64,000 bases of DNA from Cupriavidus respiraculi (GCF_914271545.1 NZ_CAJZAH010000003.1:124001-188000); one strand, 5' to 3'. Counted from the stretch's first letter, positions 1 through 15,382 are shown. Program-made: numbers and translations. Notes: generated from the letters alone by a model not told the origin.

Positions 1-914
1 GCCAGAACACCATCGAGGCCCTGGGCCCGGTGCTGCCCGAATTCCTCGGCGGCTCGGCCGACCTGACCGGCTCGAACCTGACCAACTGGTCCGGCAGCAA
101 GGCGGTGCGCCACGATGCGTGGGGCAACCACATCAACTACGGCGTGCGCGAGTTCGGCATGAGCGCCATGATGAACGGCATCACGCTGCATGGGGGCTAC
201 ATTCCCTACGGCGGCACGTTCCTGACGTTCTCGGACTACAGCCGCAATGCGCTGCGCATGGCCGCGCTGATGAAGATCCGCTCGCTGTTCGTCTTCACGC
301 ACGACTCGATCGGCCTGGGCGAGGACGGCCCGACGCACCAGTCGATCGAGCATGTCGCCAGCCTGCGCCTGATTCCGAACATGGACGTCTGGCGTACCGC
401 CGACACCACGGAAACGGCCGTGGCCTGGGCCGAGGCGATCCGCCGCCAGAACGGCCCGAGCTGCCTGATCTTCAGCCGCCAGAACCTGCCGTTCCAGCGC
501 CGCGACGATGCCACCCGCGCCAATATCAAGCGCGGCGGCTATGTGCTGCGCGATGGCAGCAACCCGAAGACCCGCCGCCCCGACGCGGTGATCGTCGCCA
601 CCGGCTCGGAAGTGGGCCTCGCGGTGGGCGCCGCCGAGCAGCTGGCCGCCGAGGGCGTGCACGTGCGCGTGGTGTCGGTGCCGTCGACCACCGTGTTCGA
701 CAAGCAGGACGCCGCCTACAAGGCCGCGGTGCTGCCGGCCGGCGTGCCGCGCGTGGCGGTCGAAGCGGGCGTGACGGACTTCTGGTGGAAGTACCAGGTG
801 CAGGCCGTGGTCGGCATCGACACCTTCGGCGAGTCCGCCCCGGCTGGCGTATTGTTCAAGCATTTCGGGTTCACCGTCGAGAACGTGGCGAACACCGTGA
901 AAAGCGTGATCTGA
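1..914 (+). CDS. tkt: Transketolase, C-terminal part (5' end outside window)
   Basis: Transketolase moves two-carbon ketol units between sugar phosphates in the pentose phosphate and Calvin cycles, using thiamine diphosphate, in the cytosol. Only the last roughly 300 residues are present; the frame is open to the left edge (codons in phase with position 3). The pyrimidine-binding domain is visible, with the family motif around [14 protein letters not shown] and then the C-terminal domain ending in [12 protein letters not shown] complete enzyme has about 670 residues, so more than half lies upstream. gap follows 92 bp later on the same strand, a common sugar-phosphate gene pair in this lineage. 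Confidence 0.97.
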   Translation, partial: QNTIEALGPVLPEFLGGSADLTGSNLTNWSGSKAVRHDAWGNHINYGVREFGMSAMMNGITLHGGYIPYGGTFLTFSDYSRNALRMAALMKIRSLFVFTHDSIGLGEDGPTHQSIEHVASLRLIPNMDVWRTADTTETAVAWAEAIRRQNGPSCLIFSRQNLPFQRRDDATRANIKRGGYVLRDGSNPKTRRPDAVIVATGSEVGLAVGAAEQLAAEGVHVRVVSVPSTTVFDKQDAAYKAAVLPAGVPRVAVEAGVTDFWWKYQVQAVVGIDTFGESAPAGVLFKHFGFTVENVANTVKSVI

Positions 915-991
915 AGCCGAATTCGTAGCGCGTGGGGCCGGCGGACTTCGCGCCGGCGGCTCCCGCGGCCAACCGTATTTTTTTCCTCTAG

Positions 992-2017
<1,026 letters not shown>

Positions 2018-2044
2018 CGCCTCGCGGGCAATAAGCCACTAGAG

Positions 2045-2078
2045 CGGCACTTTGCGATCCTCGCAAAGTGCCGTTTTT
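2045..2078 (+). terminator. Rho-independent terminator after gap
   Basis: A perfect 12-bp stem (CGGCACTTTGCG paired with CGCAAAGTGCCG) around a 5-base loop is followed directly by five T residues, 27 bases after the gap stop codon. Confidence 0.93.
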
Positions 2079-2329
2079 CTTTGCTGGCAAGGCGCGAACG
2101 ACAAAAATGAAGGGAAGAGGACCGCGGTCGTCGTGCCGGCCGGCCCCGCGCCCCCTCCAGCGTGGGGTTTCCGCTGATCGAAATATGCCTTTTTCGCTTC
2201 CCGGACCGCCGCTTTCCTCTTAAACTAAGCAAAGTTCGTCAAAACCGATCGGCGGAGCTGTGCCCGCGAGGGTGCACGACGGTGGCCCACCAGCGGCCAA
2301 CCCGCGATCAATCCGACCTGGGCGTGAAC

Positions 2330-3319
2330 ATGGTGAACGTAGACACCAAGCTGCTCGTGATCTTCACCGAGCTGCTGAGTAAGCGGAACGCGACCTATGT
2401 CGCCGAGAAGATGCATATGACGGCGCCCGCGGTATCCCATTCGCTGGGGCGGCTGCGAGAGATCTTCGACGATCCGCTTTTCATCCGCGTCCCGCACGGA
2501 CTCACGCCGACGCCGCGCGCGCTCGAGCTGGGCCCCAAGGTGCGCGACATGCTCGACCTGTGGTCCTCGATCAATCAGGGCGACATCGACGCCTTCGATC
2601 CCGCCGTCGCCACCGGCACGCTGAGCATCGGCTTCGGCGCGGAACTGGGCGACACGGTCTTCAACCGCTTCGTGCTGCGCATCAAGCAGCTCGCCCCCGA
2701 CCTGCATATCCGGCTGGTGGAGTCGCACTCCTGGGAGAGCGACGTCGCCTCGATGCGCGCCAACGAACTCGATCTGGCGTTCTCGCCGTTCCCGACCCGG
2801 CATCCCGAGATCGTCGAGGAGATGGTGACGTCGCTGAACCTGTGGGTCTGCGCGCGCCAGAACCATCCTGTGCTCAAGGGCACCTGCACGCTGGAGCAGT
2901 ACCTCGAATGCGGGCATATCTTCATGGCCCATACCGGCGGCTCCGGTCGTCCCGCACCGTCGCCGATCCCGCTGGACTACGCGCTGCAGCAGCGCGGCCT
3001 GAAGCGCAACGCCACGCTGACGGTGCATTCATGGCGGGCGCAGGCGGAACTGGCCTCGCAGACCGACATGATCTTCACGGTCAATGCGCTCACCAAGGAC
3101 ATGGCCTGCGAGACCTACGGCCTCAAGGCCTATCCGCTGCCGGCCGAGCTCAACACGACGCTGGGCCTGAACATGTTCTGGCATCGCAGCCGCAATACGC
3201 ATCCGATGCTGGTCTGGGCGCGCGGGCTGTTCCGCCAGGTGGTGGGTGAATTCGTCGGCGTGCCGGCCGGCGGCCGCGCGGCACTGTCGACGATCGAGGA
3301 GAACGCGGTCCAGTCGTGA
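2330..3319 (+). CDS. LysR-family transcriptional regulator
   Basis: A 329-residue LysR-type regulator. The N-terminal winged helix-turn-helix is clear (VAEKMHMTAPAVSHSLGRL), followed by the conserved DPLFIRVPHGLTPTPRA wing and a periplasmic-binding-protein-like effector domain. The ATG at 2330 puts the DNA-binding domain about where the family expects it. The frame stays open upstream to 2162, with alternative GTG starts at 2282 and 2324, and none has a strong ribosome site. It stands alone between the gap terminator and a bidirectional terminator shared with fur, so its target cannot be read from context. The ligand is unknown. Confidence 0.85.
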   Translation: MVNVDTKLLVIFTELLSKRNATYVAEKMHMTAPAVSHSLGRLREIFDDPLFIRVPHGLTPTPRALELGPKVRDMLDLWSSINQGDIDAFDPAVATGTLSIGFGAELGDTVFNRFVLRIKQLAPDLHIRLVESHSWESDVASMRANELDLAFSPFPTRHPEIVEEMVTSLNLWVCARQNHPVLKGTCTLEQYLECGHIFMAHTGGSGRPAPSPIPLDYALQQRGLKRNATLTVHSWRAQAELASQTDMIFTVNALTKDMACETYGLKAYPLPAELNTTLGLNMFWHRSRNTHPMLVWARGLFRQVVGEFVGVPAGGRAALSTIEENAVQS

Positions 3320-3343
3320 CCGTCGCGCTACGCTCGCAGGCAT

Positions 3344-3383
3344 AAAAAAACCGGCGGATCGTGAAGATCCGCCGGTTTTCTTT
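3344..3383. terminator. Bidirectional terminator between lysR and fur
   Basis: An A-run, a stem (CCGGCGGATC paired with GATCCGCCGG) around loop GTGAA, and a T-run lie between two convergent genes. The hairpin has T-tracts on both strands and can end transcripts from both sides. Confidence 0.9.
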
Positions 3384-3399
3384 TGAGCAGGCGATGCGT

Positions 3400-3831
3400 T
3401 CAGCGCTTGGGGCGGTAGGGGCAGGCGACCTTGGTGCAGTTGCCATACAGCGATAGCGCGTGTTCCTGCAGCGCGAAGCCGCGCTCGTTCGCGATGCTCT
3501 GCTGGCGCTTCTCGATGTCGGCGTCGTAGAACTCCTCGACGCGGCCGCAGTCGAGGCACACCAGATGGTCGTGATGCTTGCCCTCGTTCAGTTCGAAAAT
3601 GGCCTTGCCGGATTCGAAGTTGTTGCGCGAGAGGAGGCCGGCCTGCTCGAACTGCGTCAGCACGCGGTAGACGGTCGCAAGGCCGATGTCCATATGCTCG
3701 TTGAGCAGGATGCGATAAACGTCTTCGGCGCTGAGGTGGCGCTGTTCGCTGGTCTGGAAGATTTCGAGGATCTTCAGTCGAGGCACCGTTGCCTTCAGGC
3801 CGATATTTTTGAGGTCCGCCGGACTGGGCAT
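3400..3831 (-). CDS. fur: Ferric uptake regulator Fur
   Basis: Iron-responsive repressor of siderophore and iron-uptake genes. The 143-residue length and layout are typical: an N-terminal winged helix with the recognition segment [16 protein letters not shown], then a metal-binding dimerisation domain with the His-rich motif [11 protein letters not shown] and a second Cys pair near the C-terminus. It is divergent from bamE, with about 200 bp between them that must hold both promoters, as is common in betaproteobacteria. I could not find a convincing 19-bp Fur box in that interval. Confidence 0.97.
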   Translation of the reverse strand: MPSPADLKNIGLKATVPRLKILEIFQTSEQRHLSAEDVYRILLNEHMDIGLATVYRVLTQFEQAGLLSRNNFESGKAIFELNEGKHHDHLVCLDCGRVEEFYDADIEKRQQSIANERGFALQEHALSLYGNCTKVACPYRPKR

Positions 3832-4030
3832 AGGCGTGATTCCCTAGAGTACAATGTCTGGATTGTTGAATCATAAGGGTTTTGCCGGCAAAAGTCGCCC
3901 TGACGCGCCCGTCGCGTCCCTGCGGGCCTGGTGCCGGTTCCCGCGGCGAAGGTCCTGCGACACGTGTCCAGAGACGTCGGCCGGAATCGGCACTTTCCTT
4001 TCCCTTCGGTAAGCGAACAAAGCGAGATAC

Positions 4031-5570
<1,540 letters not shown>

Positions 5571-5612
5571 CCGCGCGGACCGGCGCCCCGTATTGCGGCG
5601 AAGGGCGGCGGT

Positions 5613-8350
<2,738 letters not shown>

Positions 8351-8425
8351 GCCGCGGCGCCCGTTTGCGCCGCCATCCGGCATCGTCACCGGCATCGTCA
8401 CGGACAGAGACAAGGAGCGTCAGCG

Positions 8426-8968
8426 ATGGATCGAACTGACAAGGGTTTGAACGAGGGCGGCAGCGCCGGCCCCGACCGCGGCCGCCGCGCCGCGCTGGCC
8501 GCGCTGCTGGCCGCCGGTCTCGTCGCGGGCTGCGGCTTCCAGCTGCGCGGCAGCTCCGACTTCGCTTTCAAGCGCATCTATCTCGGCATGCCGGCCAACT
8601 CGCTGATGGGCGCCGAACTGCGCCGGGCGATCCGGGGCGGCTCCGACACTCAGGTGGTATCCAATCCCAAGGAGGCGGACGCCCTGCTCGACGTCCTGGA
8701 AGACTCGCGCAGCAAGACCGTGCTGTCGATCACCACGTCCGGCGTGGCGCGCGAATACCGGCTGACGCAGCGCTTTTCGTTCCGGCTGCGGGATCAGGCC
8801 GGCAACGAGCTGATCGCGCCGTCGCAACTGGTGCTCACGCGGGACCTGACCTACAACGAGGCGAACGCGCTCGCCAAGGACTACGAGGAAGCGCAACTCT
8901 ATCGCGACATGCAGCGCGATATCGTGCAGCAGCTGATGCGCCGCCTGGCCGCGGCCAAGACCGCCTGA
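8426..8968 (+). CDS. lptE: LPS-assembly lipoprotein LptE
   Basis: Outer-membrane lipoprotein that plugs the LptD barrel and helps deliver lipopolysaccharide to the cell surface. The 180-residue protein has an unusually polar stretch of about 20 residues before the hydrophobic signal core, then lipobox VAGC with Cys36, followed at once by the family hallmark GFQLRGS. It sits between leuS and holA, the standard neighbourhood of this gene (older name rlpB). A later Met is not available, so the polar extension appears genuine. Confidence 0.93.
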   Translation: MDRTDKGLNEGGSAGPDRGRRAALAALLAAGLVAGCGFQLRGSSDFAFKRIYLGMPANSLMGAELRRAIRGGSDTQVVSNPKEADALLDVLEDSRSKTVLSITTSGVAREYRLTQRFSFRLRDQAGNELIAPSQLVLTRDLTYNEANALAKDYEEAQLYRDMQRDIVQQLMRRLAAAKTA

Positions 8969-9022
8969 GCGGTCGACGCCCGCATCGACGCCCATCCCAT
9001 TCCAGGAACAGCGCGCTCCCGC

Positions 9023-10063
9023 ATGCAGATCAAGCTCGACGGACTGGACGCCCACCTGCGCCAGGCCAAGGCCAAGGGACTGGCACCGCTCTACGTGGTC
9101 CACGGCGACGAGCACCTGCTGGTGCTCGAAGCGGTCGACCGCCTGCGCCAGGCCGCGCGCGATGCCGGCTTCTCCGAGCGCGAGGTGCTGGTGTCCGAGC
9201 GCGGCTTCCACTGGAGCCAGCTGGTCGAGGCGCAGCAGTCGATGTCGCTGTTCGGCGATCGCAAGATCGTCGAGCTGCGTATTCCGTCGGGCAAGCCGGG
9301 CAAGGACGGCGGCGAAGCGCTGCGCGCCGTCGCGGCCGCGCCTTCGCCGGACGTGCTGATGATCGTCACCTTGCCCCGGCTGGATTTCGCAAGCGCCAAG
9401 TCGGCCTGGTTCCAGGCGCTCGAAGGTGCCGGCGTATCGATCAAGGTCGATACCGTGGACCGGGCCCGGCTGCCGGCGTGGGTCGGCGAGCGGCTTGCGT
9501 TGCAGCAGCAGCGCGTCGAGGCGGGCGAGCCGGGCCGGCGCGCCCTGCAGTTCATCGCCGACAAGGTGGAGGGCAACCTGCTCGCCGCCCACCAGGAAAT
9601 CCAGAAGCTGGGACTGCTGTATCCGCCCGGCGTGCTGACCTTCGACCAGGTCCACGACGCGGTGCTCAATGTCGCCCGCTACGACGTGTTCAAGCTGTCC
9701 GAGGCCATGCTCGCCGGCGACGTGCCGCGGCTGGTGCGGATGCTCGAGGGGCTGCGCGGCGAGGGCGAGGCGACGGTCCTCGTGCTGTGGGCGCTGACGG
9801 AGGAAATTCGCGTATTATCCAAGGTCCGCCAGGGCCTGGCCGCCGGCAAGCCGATCGGCGTCCTGACGCGCGAATTGCGGGTCTGGGGCCCGCGCGAGAA
9901 GCTGGTCCCGCAGGCGGCCCAGCGGCTGTCGCTGCCCCGGCTCGAACAGGCGCTGGCGATGGCGGCAAGGCTGGACCGGCAGGTCAAGGGCCTGCGCGCA
10001 GGGGACGTACCGCCGGAGCCATGGGACGGGCTGCAGCAGCTGGCGCTGATGATCGCCCGGTAA
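9023..10063 (+). CDS. holA: DNA polymerase III, delta subunit
   Basis: The wrench subunit of the clamp loader, which opens the beta sliding clamp during replication. The 346-residue length fits. Recognisable parts are the N-terminal [21 protein letters not shown] segment, the [12 protein letters not shown] strand that contacts the clamp, and the C-terminal collar helices including [13 protein letters not shown]. It follows lptE by 54 bp and is probably co-transcribed with leuS-lptE. Confidence 0.95.
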   Translation: MQIKLDGLDAHLRQAKAKGLAPLYVVHGDEHLLVLEAVDRLRQAARDAGFSEREVLVSERGFHWSQLVEAQQSMSLFGDRKIVELRIPSGKPGKDGGEALRAVAAAPSPDVLMIVTLPRLDFASAKSAWFQALEGAGVSIKVDTVDRARLPAWVGERLALQQQRVEAGEPGRRALQFIADKVEGNLLAAHQEIQKLGLLYPPGVLTFDQVHDAVLNVARYDVFKLSEAMLAGDVPRLVRMLEGLRGEGEATVLVLWALTEEIRVLSKVRQGLAAGKPIGVLTRELRVWGPREKLVPQAAQRLSLPRLEQALAMAARLDRQVKGLRAGDVPPEPWDGLQQLALMIAR

Positions 10064-10170
10064 GCCGCCGAACGCTTCCACGGCGCGATATCCGCCCCGC
10101 GCATTCCCCGGCGTTGCGCATCAGGTTACGGCATCACACATCGAACGGCCCGGGCGTCCCGGCCAGCAAT

Positions 10171-11451
10171 ATGAACGAGCTCGATCTCTCCCAGTACATG
10201 GACCGCGTGGGCCGTCAGGCTCGCGCCGCGTCGCGCGCGATGGCGCGCGCCTCCACCGCCGACAAGAACCGTGCGTTGCTGACCATCGCCGCCGCCATCC
10301 GGCGCGACGCGCCGGCGCTCAAGGCCGTCAACGCGCGCGATGTCGAGCGCGCGCGCGCCAACGGCCAGGACGCGGCCTTCATCGACCGCCTGACGCTGTC
10401 GGACAAGGCCATCGCGACCATGGCCGCGGGCCTGGAGCAGATCGCCGCGCTGCCGGACCCGATTGGCGAGATCGGCAACATGAAATACCGCCCGACCGGC
10501 ATCCAGGTGGGGCAGATGCGCGTGCCGCTCGGCGTGATCGGCATCATCTACGAGTCGCGCCCCAATGTGACCATCGACGCCGCCGCGCTGTGCCTGAAGT
10601 CCGGCAACGCCACCATCCTGCGCGGCGGTTCCGAGGCGATCGAGTCCAATACCGCGCTGGCGGCGCTGGTGGCCGAAGGGCTGGCCGAGGCGGGACTGCC
10701 GGCCGAAGCCGTGCAGGTGGTCGCCACCACCGACCGCGCGGCGGTCGGCCGGCTGATCACGATGACGGAGTACGTCGACGTGATCGTGCCGCGCGGCGGC
10801 AAGAGCCTGATCGCGCGGCTGATGGAGGAGGCGCGGGTGCCGATGATCAAGCATCTGGACGGCATCTGCCATGTCTACGTCGACGACGAGGCCGACCTCG
10901 ACAAGGCGGTGCGCATCTGCGACAACGCCAAGACCCAGCGCTACGCGCCGTGCAACACCATGGAAACGCTGCTGGTCGCCGCCGGGGTGGCGTCCGCGGT
11001 GCTGCCGCCGTTGTGCCGCATCTACCAGGACAAGGGCGTGGAGTTGCGCGTATGCGCCGACACGCGCGCGACCCTGGAAGCGGCCGGCTTCACGGGCCTG
11101 GTCGATGCCACCGAAGAGGACTGGGGTCTCGAATACCTGGCGCCGGTGCTGGCCATCCGCACCGTGGCCGGCCTGGACGAGGCCATCGACCATATCAACA
11201 CCTACGGCTCGGCCCATACCGATTCGATCGTGACCGAGAACTACAGCCGGGGCATGCGCTTCCTGCGCGAGGTGGACTCGGCCAGCGTGATGATCAACGC
11301 CTCCACGCGATTCGCGGACGGCTTCGAGTACGGCCTCGGCGCGGAGATCGGCATCTCCAACGACAAGCTGCACGCACGCGGCCCGGTCGGACTGGAAGGG
11401 CTGACGTCGCTGAAGTACGTGGTGTTCGGGCACGGCGAGATCCGCACCTGA
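10171..11451 (+). CDS. proA: Gamma-glutamyl phosphate reductase
   Basis: Second step of proline synthesis, reducing glutamyl 5-phosphate with NADPH to the semialdehyde. The ATG at 10171 gives 426 residues, the family norm; the open frame extends far upstream only as overlap with holA. The catalytic Cys261 lies in [14 protein letters not shown], and [18 protein letters not shown] is the nucleotide-site motif. The last proline-pathway gene, proC, is also in this window (54.3 kb), but proB is not. Confidence 0.96.
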   Translation: MNELDLSQYMDRVGRQARAASRAMARASTADKNRALLTIAAAIRRDAPALKAVNARDVERARANGQDAAFIDRLTLSDKAIATMAAGLEQIAALPDPIGEIGNMKYRPTGIQVGQMRVPLGVIGIIYESRPNVTIDAAALCLKSGNATILRGGSEAIESNTALAALVAEGLAEAGLPAEAVQVVATTDRAAVGRLITMTEYVDVIVPRGGKSLIARLMEEARVPMIKHLDGICHVYVDDEADLDKAVRICDNAKTQRYAPCNTMETLLVAAGVASAVLPPLCRIYQDKGVELRVCADTRATLEAAGFTGLVDATEEDWGLEYLAPVLAIRTVAGLDEAIDHINTYGSAHTDSIVTENYSRGMRFLREVDSASVMINASTRFADGFEYGLGAEIGISNDKLHARGPVGLEGLTSLKYVVFGHGEIRT

Positions 11452-11537
11452 TACCGGGCCGCCGCTTGCGGCCCTCGGCGCACCGCGGTGCCCGTCCCAC
11501 CATTCCCACTTTCTCCAATCACCACACGGATAATCCG

Positions 11538-11960
11538 ATGCTCTGGGTCAAGGCGCTGCATATCGTCTTTGTCGTATCCTGGTTTGCCGGCCTGTTCTAT
11601 CTGCCGCGCATCTTCGTCAACCTGGCGATGGAATCGGAGCCCGTGGCGGTGCAGCGGTTGCTGACGATGGCGCGCAAGCTGTTTCGCTTCATGACGCTGC
11701 TGGCGGTGCCGGCGGTGGCGTTCGGCTTGTGGCTGTACCTTGGCTACGGCATTGGCCGCGGGCCGGGGCAGGGCTGGATGCATGCCAAGCTCGCGCTGGT
11801 CGTGCTGCTGATCGGCTATCACCACGGCTGCGGCGTGCTGCTCAGGAAGTTCGAGGCCGGCCGCAACATGCGTTCGGATGTCTTCTACCGGTGGTTCAAT
11901 GAAGCGCCGGTTCTGGTGCTGTTCGCGATCGTCGTGCTGGTCGTGGTCAAGCCCTTCTGA
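11538..11960 (+). CDS. hemJ: Protoporphyrinogen IX oxidase, HemJ type
   Basis: Small integral membrane protein of 140 residues with four predicted hydrophobic segments. It opens with LWVKALHIVFVVSWFAGLFY, which carries the conserved membrane His of the HemJ/UPF0093 family, and has HAKLALV with the conserved His and Lys in the third segment. HemJ oxidises protoporphyrinogen IX to protoporphyrin IX in haem synthesis in bacteria lacking HemG and HemY. The ATG at 11538 follows proA by 86 bp. The older annotation of such proteins as CopD-like is a distant-fold similarity. Confidence 0.88.
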   Translation: MLWVKALHIVFVVSWFAGLFYLPRIFVNLAMESEPVAVQRLLTMARKLFRFMTLLAVPAVAFGLWLYLGYGIGRGPGQGWMHAKLALVVLLIGYHHGCGVLLRKFEAGRNMRSDVFYRWFNEAPVLVLFAIVVLVVVKPF

Positions 11961-12013
11961 GCCGGGGTCTTTCCTTCCGGCATCCCGCGCCGCACCGCCT
12001 TACCGAGGACACC

Positions 12014-12619
12014 ATGACAAAGCAGGTCGACTACTATCTCACCCCCCAATCGCCGTTCGCCTATCTTGGCCATGAGCGCTTCGCCGCCATCGCGCAGCAG
12101 CACGGCGCCCAGGTCAACCTGAAGCCCTGCGACCTCGGCAAGGTGTTCTCGGTCTCCGGCGGCCTGCCGCTCGCGCAGCGCCCGCCGCAGCGCCTGGCCT
12201 ACCGGCTGGTGGAACTGAAGCGCTGGAGCGAATACCGGGGGCTGCCGCTGAATCCGCAGCCCGCTTTCTTCCCGGTCTCCGGCGATCCGGCCAGCAAGCT
12301 GATCATCGCGGCCCAGCTGGCCAACGGCACGGCGCGCGCGATGGCGCTGACCGGTGCCATCTGCCGCGCGGTCTGGGCCCAGGACCGCAATATCGCCGAT
12401 GCCGCCACGCTGGCGCAGATCGCCGACGAGTGCGGTCTGGACGGCCAGGCGCTGCTCAAGGCCAGCGAGGCCCAGGCGGTGCAGGCCGTCTATGCGCAGA
12501 ATACGCAGGACGCCATCTCGGCCGGCGCGTTCGGCGCGCCGTGGTTCGTCCTCGACGGCGAGCCGTACTGGGGCCAGGACCGCCTGGACTTTCTCGAGCG
12601 GGCGCTGGCGCGCGGCTGA
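12014..12619 (+). CDS. 2-hydroxychromene-2-carboxylate isomerase family protein (kappa-GST/DsbA fold)
   Basis: A 201-residue DsbA-like thioredoxin-fold protein of the HCCA isomerase / kappa-class GST group. It begins VDYYLTPQSPFAYLGHERF, where the Ser after the aromatic Pro-containing turn is the glutathione-activating position. It ends in AFGAPWFVLDGEPYWGQDRL, the family signature. In naphthalene degraders the enzyme isomerises hydroxychromene carboxylate, but no aromatic pathway genes are near, so the substrate here is open. The ribosome site (GAGGA) is clear. Confidence 0.88.
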   Translation: MTKQVDYYLTPQSPFAYLGHERFAAIAQQHGAQVNLKPCDLGKVFSVSGGLPLAQRPPQRLAYRLVELKRWSEYRGLPLNPQPAFFPVSGDPASKLIIAAQLANGTARAMALTGAICRAVWAQDRNIADAATLAQIADECGLDGQALLKASEAQAVQAVYAQNTQDAISAGAFGAPWFVLDGEPYWGQDRLDFLERALARG

Positions 12620-12713
12620 ACGCTGGCCTACGCTGAGCGGACGGCGTCCCTCGCGCCGTCCACCTCCGGCCCCCGGGCCGGCCCGGCACCCATGCCGCAA
12701 CCATTCCGATGTC

Positions 12714-13991
12714 ATGACTGAAGCCTTTTTTGCCCCCTGCCCACGCGGCCTCGAGACCGCGCTCGCCGACGAGCTGCGCGAGATTGCCGCCCGGCCCGAC
12801 GTGGCCGCCGTGGCGCCGTTCGCGGTCCATCGCGAAAGCCCGGGCGGGGTCAGCTTCTCCGGCGAGATGGCGGCGGCCTACGCGGTGAACCTGCATTCGC
12901 GCATTGCCAGCCGCGTGCTGCTGCGCGTGGCCGCCCGCGGCTACCGCCACGAGGACGACATCTACGAACTGGTGCGCGCCCAGCGCTGGGAGCGGTGGTT
13001 CACGCCGGAGGAATCGCTGCGCGTCGATATCACCTCGCACAAGTCGCCGTTGCGCAGCCTGAACTTCACCGCGCTGCGCATCAAGGACGCGGTCTGCGAC
13101 GCCATGCGCGAGCGGCTCGGCGCGCGTCCCAGTGTCGATACGGTCAGCCCCGATGTGCGGATCTACGCCCACCTGACCGAGCATGACTGCACGATCTACC
13201 TGGACACCTCGGGCGAGCCGCTGTTCAAGCGCGGCTGGCGCATGGAGAAGGGGGAGGCGCCCTTGAAGGAGAATCTGGCCGCCGGCATCCTGCGGCTCGC
13301 GGGCTGGGCGCGGGGGGAGGGGGCGCAGGCCGGTGTCGTAGACCAGCCGTTCTACGACCCGATGTGCGGCAGCGGCACCTTCCTGGTCGAGGCGGCCCAG
13401 GTCGCGCTCGGCCTGGCGCCGGGCGCCGGGCGCACCTTCGCGTTCGAATGGCTCAAGGGCGCCGACAACCAGTCGTGGCGCACGCTGAAGGGCGAGGCCA
13501 GGGCCGCGCGAGAGCGCGCCGCGACGGCGCCGCTGGCGATCTACGGCAGCGATATCTCGACCGACATGCTCGCCATGGCGCAGGCCAACTGGCAGCGCGC
13601 CGGGCTGCCTGGAGACGCGCGGCTCAAGCAGGTCGATGCGCGCCACGTGCAGCCGCCCGTCGCCGAACCGGGGGTGCTGATCATGAATCCGCCCTATGGC
13701 GAGCGTATCGCCGTGCGCGGCGAACGGCGCGCGGCACCGGAGCCGATGGCGAGCGACAGCGCGGAGGAGCAGGCCGCGAACCAGTTCGCCAGCGCGTTCG
13801 CCGCCACGCTGAAACAGAACTTCGCGGGCTGGCAGGCATGGGTGTTCACCGGCGACCTCGGCCTGCCGCGCCGGCTGCGCCTGAAGGAATCGCGGCGCGT
13901 GCCGCTCTACAACGGCAATATCGAATGCCGCCTGTTCCGCTTCGACATGGTGCGCGGCGGCAATCGCGGCCCGGCTCCCGCCGCGGGCTGA
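12714..13991 (+). CDS. rlmL: 23S rRNA guanine-N2 methyltransferase, RlmL type (THUMP domain)
   Basis: A 425-residue class I SAM-dependent RNA methyltransferase. The N-terminal part starts FFAPCPRGLETALADEL and contains a THUMP RNA-binding domain (about residues 50-165). The catalytic domain shows the SAM loop DPMCGSGTFLVEAA and the amino-methylating motif NPPYGERI. In E. coli this activity is one half of the 702-residue RlmKL fusion; here only the RlmL half is present, which is the usual betaproteobacterial form. The start at 12714 was chosen because the family begins at the FFAPCPRG segment. Confidence 0.88.
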   Translation: MTEAFFAPCPRGLETALADELREIAARPDVAAVAPFAVHRESPGGVSFSGEMAAAYAVNLHSRIASRVLLRVAARGYRHEDDIYELVRAQRWERWFTPEESLRVDITSHKSPLRSLNFTALRIKDAVCDAMRERLGARPSVDTVSPDVRIYAHLTEHDCTIYLDTSGEPLFKRGWRMEKGEAPLKENLAAGILRLAGWARGEGAQAGVVDQPFYDPMCGSGTFLVEAAQVALGLAPGAGRTFAFEWLKGADNQSWRTLKGEARAARERAATAPLAIYGSDISTDMLAMAQANWQRAGLPGDARLKQVDARHVQPPVAEPGVLIMNPPYGERIAVRGERRAAPEPMASDSAEEQAANQFASAFAATLKQNFAGWQAWVFTGDLGLPRRLRLKESRRVPLYNGNIECRLFRFDMVRGGNRGPAPAAG

Positions 13992-14025
13992 GGCGGCCTC
14001 CGCGGGCGGCGGCGCGCAGCCCGGG

Positions 14026-15072
14026 TCAGTTGCGGTCGCGCCCGGTCAACGCATCGGCGTTGCGGCTGAATTCCCCCAGGAAGGTCTGGAAGCTGACGAC
14101 CGGTTCCTCCAGCAGGTGCCGCGGCAGGTCGAACAGCGCATAGAAGAACTCCTCGCGCCCCACGCAGACTTCGGCCGGCAGGCAGTACTGCTCCCAGTCG
14201 ATGCAGGCGGGCGTGTACATGCCGTTGCCGGGCCAGAAGAACGGCACGATGCGGGCCTCCCTGAGTCCCTCGATCAGGGCCACCGGTGCGTCGTAGGCTT
14301 CGGCCGATTCCACCTGGGTCGCCAGGCTCGCCCGGGTCTCGATCACCATCAGCGTGGTCTGGCCCCGCGCGGTCACCAGCAGGATGCCGGCCGGGTTGGG
14401 ATACAGGTAGTACTCGACGAAGCCATAGCGGGCGGCCAGCTGGCGCACCCGGTCGCCCAGCACCGGATCGGACAGGAAGGAAAAGGAGTGGCGCGTCAGC
14501 AGGTCGCGCAGCGTGCGCGACAGCGTGGCGAAATACTGCTGCTGCAGTGCGTCGATTTCCTGGTCCAGCCGAGCCACCATATTGCTGTCGTGCTTCTTGA
14601 CGTAGCGGTCGATCAGGCCGTGGTTGAAGCCCTGCACCGCGATGCCCTCGTCCGCCGTGCCGGTCAGCAGGATGGTCTTGCAGGGCAGTCCCTCCAGCGC
14701 CTGGCAGAACTCCAGCCCGTTCATCTGCGGCATCGAGTAGTCGACCACGATCACCGCCGGCTGCAGGAAGCGGGTCAGATCGTGGACCTGGCGGAAGATG
14801 CGGTCGATATCGAGCTGCACCGTGCGGCGCTCCGTCAGGAAGGTCAGGTCGTCATGGGTGACCCGCACCGGCAGGAAGCCGGTGAAGCGCGTGGTGTACG
14901 CCTCGCGGATCCATTGCAGCGCCTCGCGCGGATCGGTGAAGCTGATCACGGCGCGGCTGGGGTCCATCTGGAAGGCCAGGCTGTCGATGAAAGACTTGCT
15001 GTCGTCCACCAGCACGGTAAGGATGGGATGGTGGAAGACCGACAGATTCCTGTCCTGGGGGTTGAATGTCAT
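14026..15072 (-). CDS. Atypical response regulator resembling LqsR
   Basis: A 348-residue protein with an N-terminal receiver domain and a C-terminal region I cannot assign to any standard output domain. Receiver residues are intact: acidic pair Asp23-Asp24 (VLVDDSKSFIDSL), phosphoacceptor Asp111 (VIVVDYSMPQMNG), Thr in LLTGTADE and Lys in RYVKKHDS. Asp111 is about 55 residues later than usual because of an insert at roughly residues 60-105. That long receiver, the total length and the site near position 110 match Legionella LqsR as I remember it (347 residues, Asp108). There is no helix-turn-helix. It is a lone gene converging with rlmL. A role in the alpha-hydroxyketone circuit at 35-38 kb is inferred. 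Confidence 0.7.
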   Translation of the reverse strand: MTFNPQDRNLSVFHHPILTVLVDDSKSFIDSLAFQMDPSRAVISFTDPREALQWIREAYTTRFTGFLPVRVTHDDLTFLTERRTVQLDIDRIFRQVHDLTRFLQPAVIVVDYSMPQMNGLEFCQALEGLPCKTILLTGTADEGIAVQGFNHGLIDRYVKKHDSNMVARLDQEIDALQQQYFATLSRTLRDLLTRHSFSFLSDPVLGDRVRQLAARYGFVEYYLYPNPAGILLVTARGQTTLMVIETRASLATQVESAEAYDAPVALIEGLREARIVPFFWPGNGMYTPACIDWEQYCLPAEVCVGREEFFYALFDLPRHLLEEPVVSFQTFLGEFSRNADALTGRDRN

Positions 15073-15382
15073 GATGCGGTCGGCTCAGGGGCTGGCTCGG
15101 GGCAGTGCCTCCAGGGCGCTGCAGTCAACGTCATTCAAGGCCGTTCGGGCCGATAGGCCCGTCGGGAAACCGGTGGGCGCCTCGGTCTGGGTCGGTGCCC
15201 GGCGCGGCGGGGTGGACCGGCGCGCGCGGCGCGCCTGCTGGCGGACGCTGCGCGCCGTCGGCGCGGGCGCCGCAGGTACGAACGAAGCCCAGTATAGCGC
15301 GGCACACCGGCGTCGCAAGCGTCGCGCCGGTCCGGCATGCCGGGCGCCGCCCGGCGGCGTGCGGCGCCTGGCGGCGCGAGCT
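15073..15382. other. Intergenic region upstream of the LqsR-like gene
   Basis: About 310 bases separate the start of the LqsR-like gene from the end of pntB. The stretch is GC-rich, with no convincing reading frame. It carries a candidate minus-strand promoter (15291-15318), which would give the LqsR-like transcript a leader of about 210 bases. I saw no terminator hairpin with a T-run for pntB. Confidence 0.5.
15291..15318 (-). promoter_or_regulatory. Candidate sigma-70 promoter for the LqsR-like gene
   Basis: Read on the minus strand, TTGCGA (15318-15313) and TATACT (15296-15291) are separated by 16 bases. Both elements match the consensus at most positions. The predicted start lies about 210 bases before the LqsR-like ATG. 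Confidence 0.45.

Noticed and set aside
3832-4030. Fur box between fur and bamE
   Set aside because: No 19-bp GATAATGATAATCATTATC-like sequence could be found; a TACAAT at 3850-3855 is on the plus strand, far from bamE.
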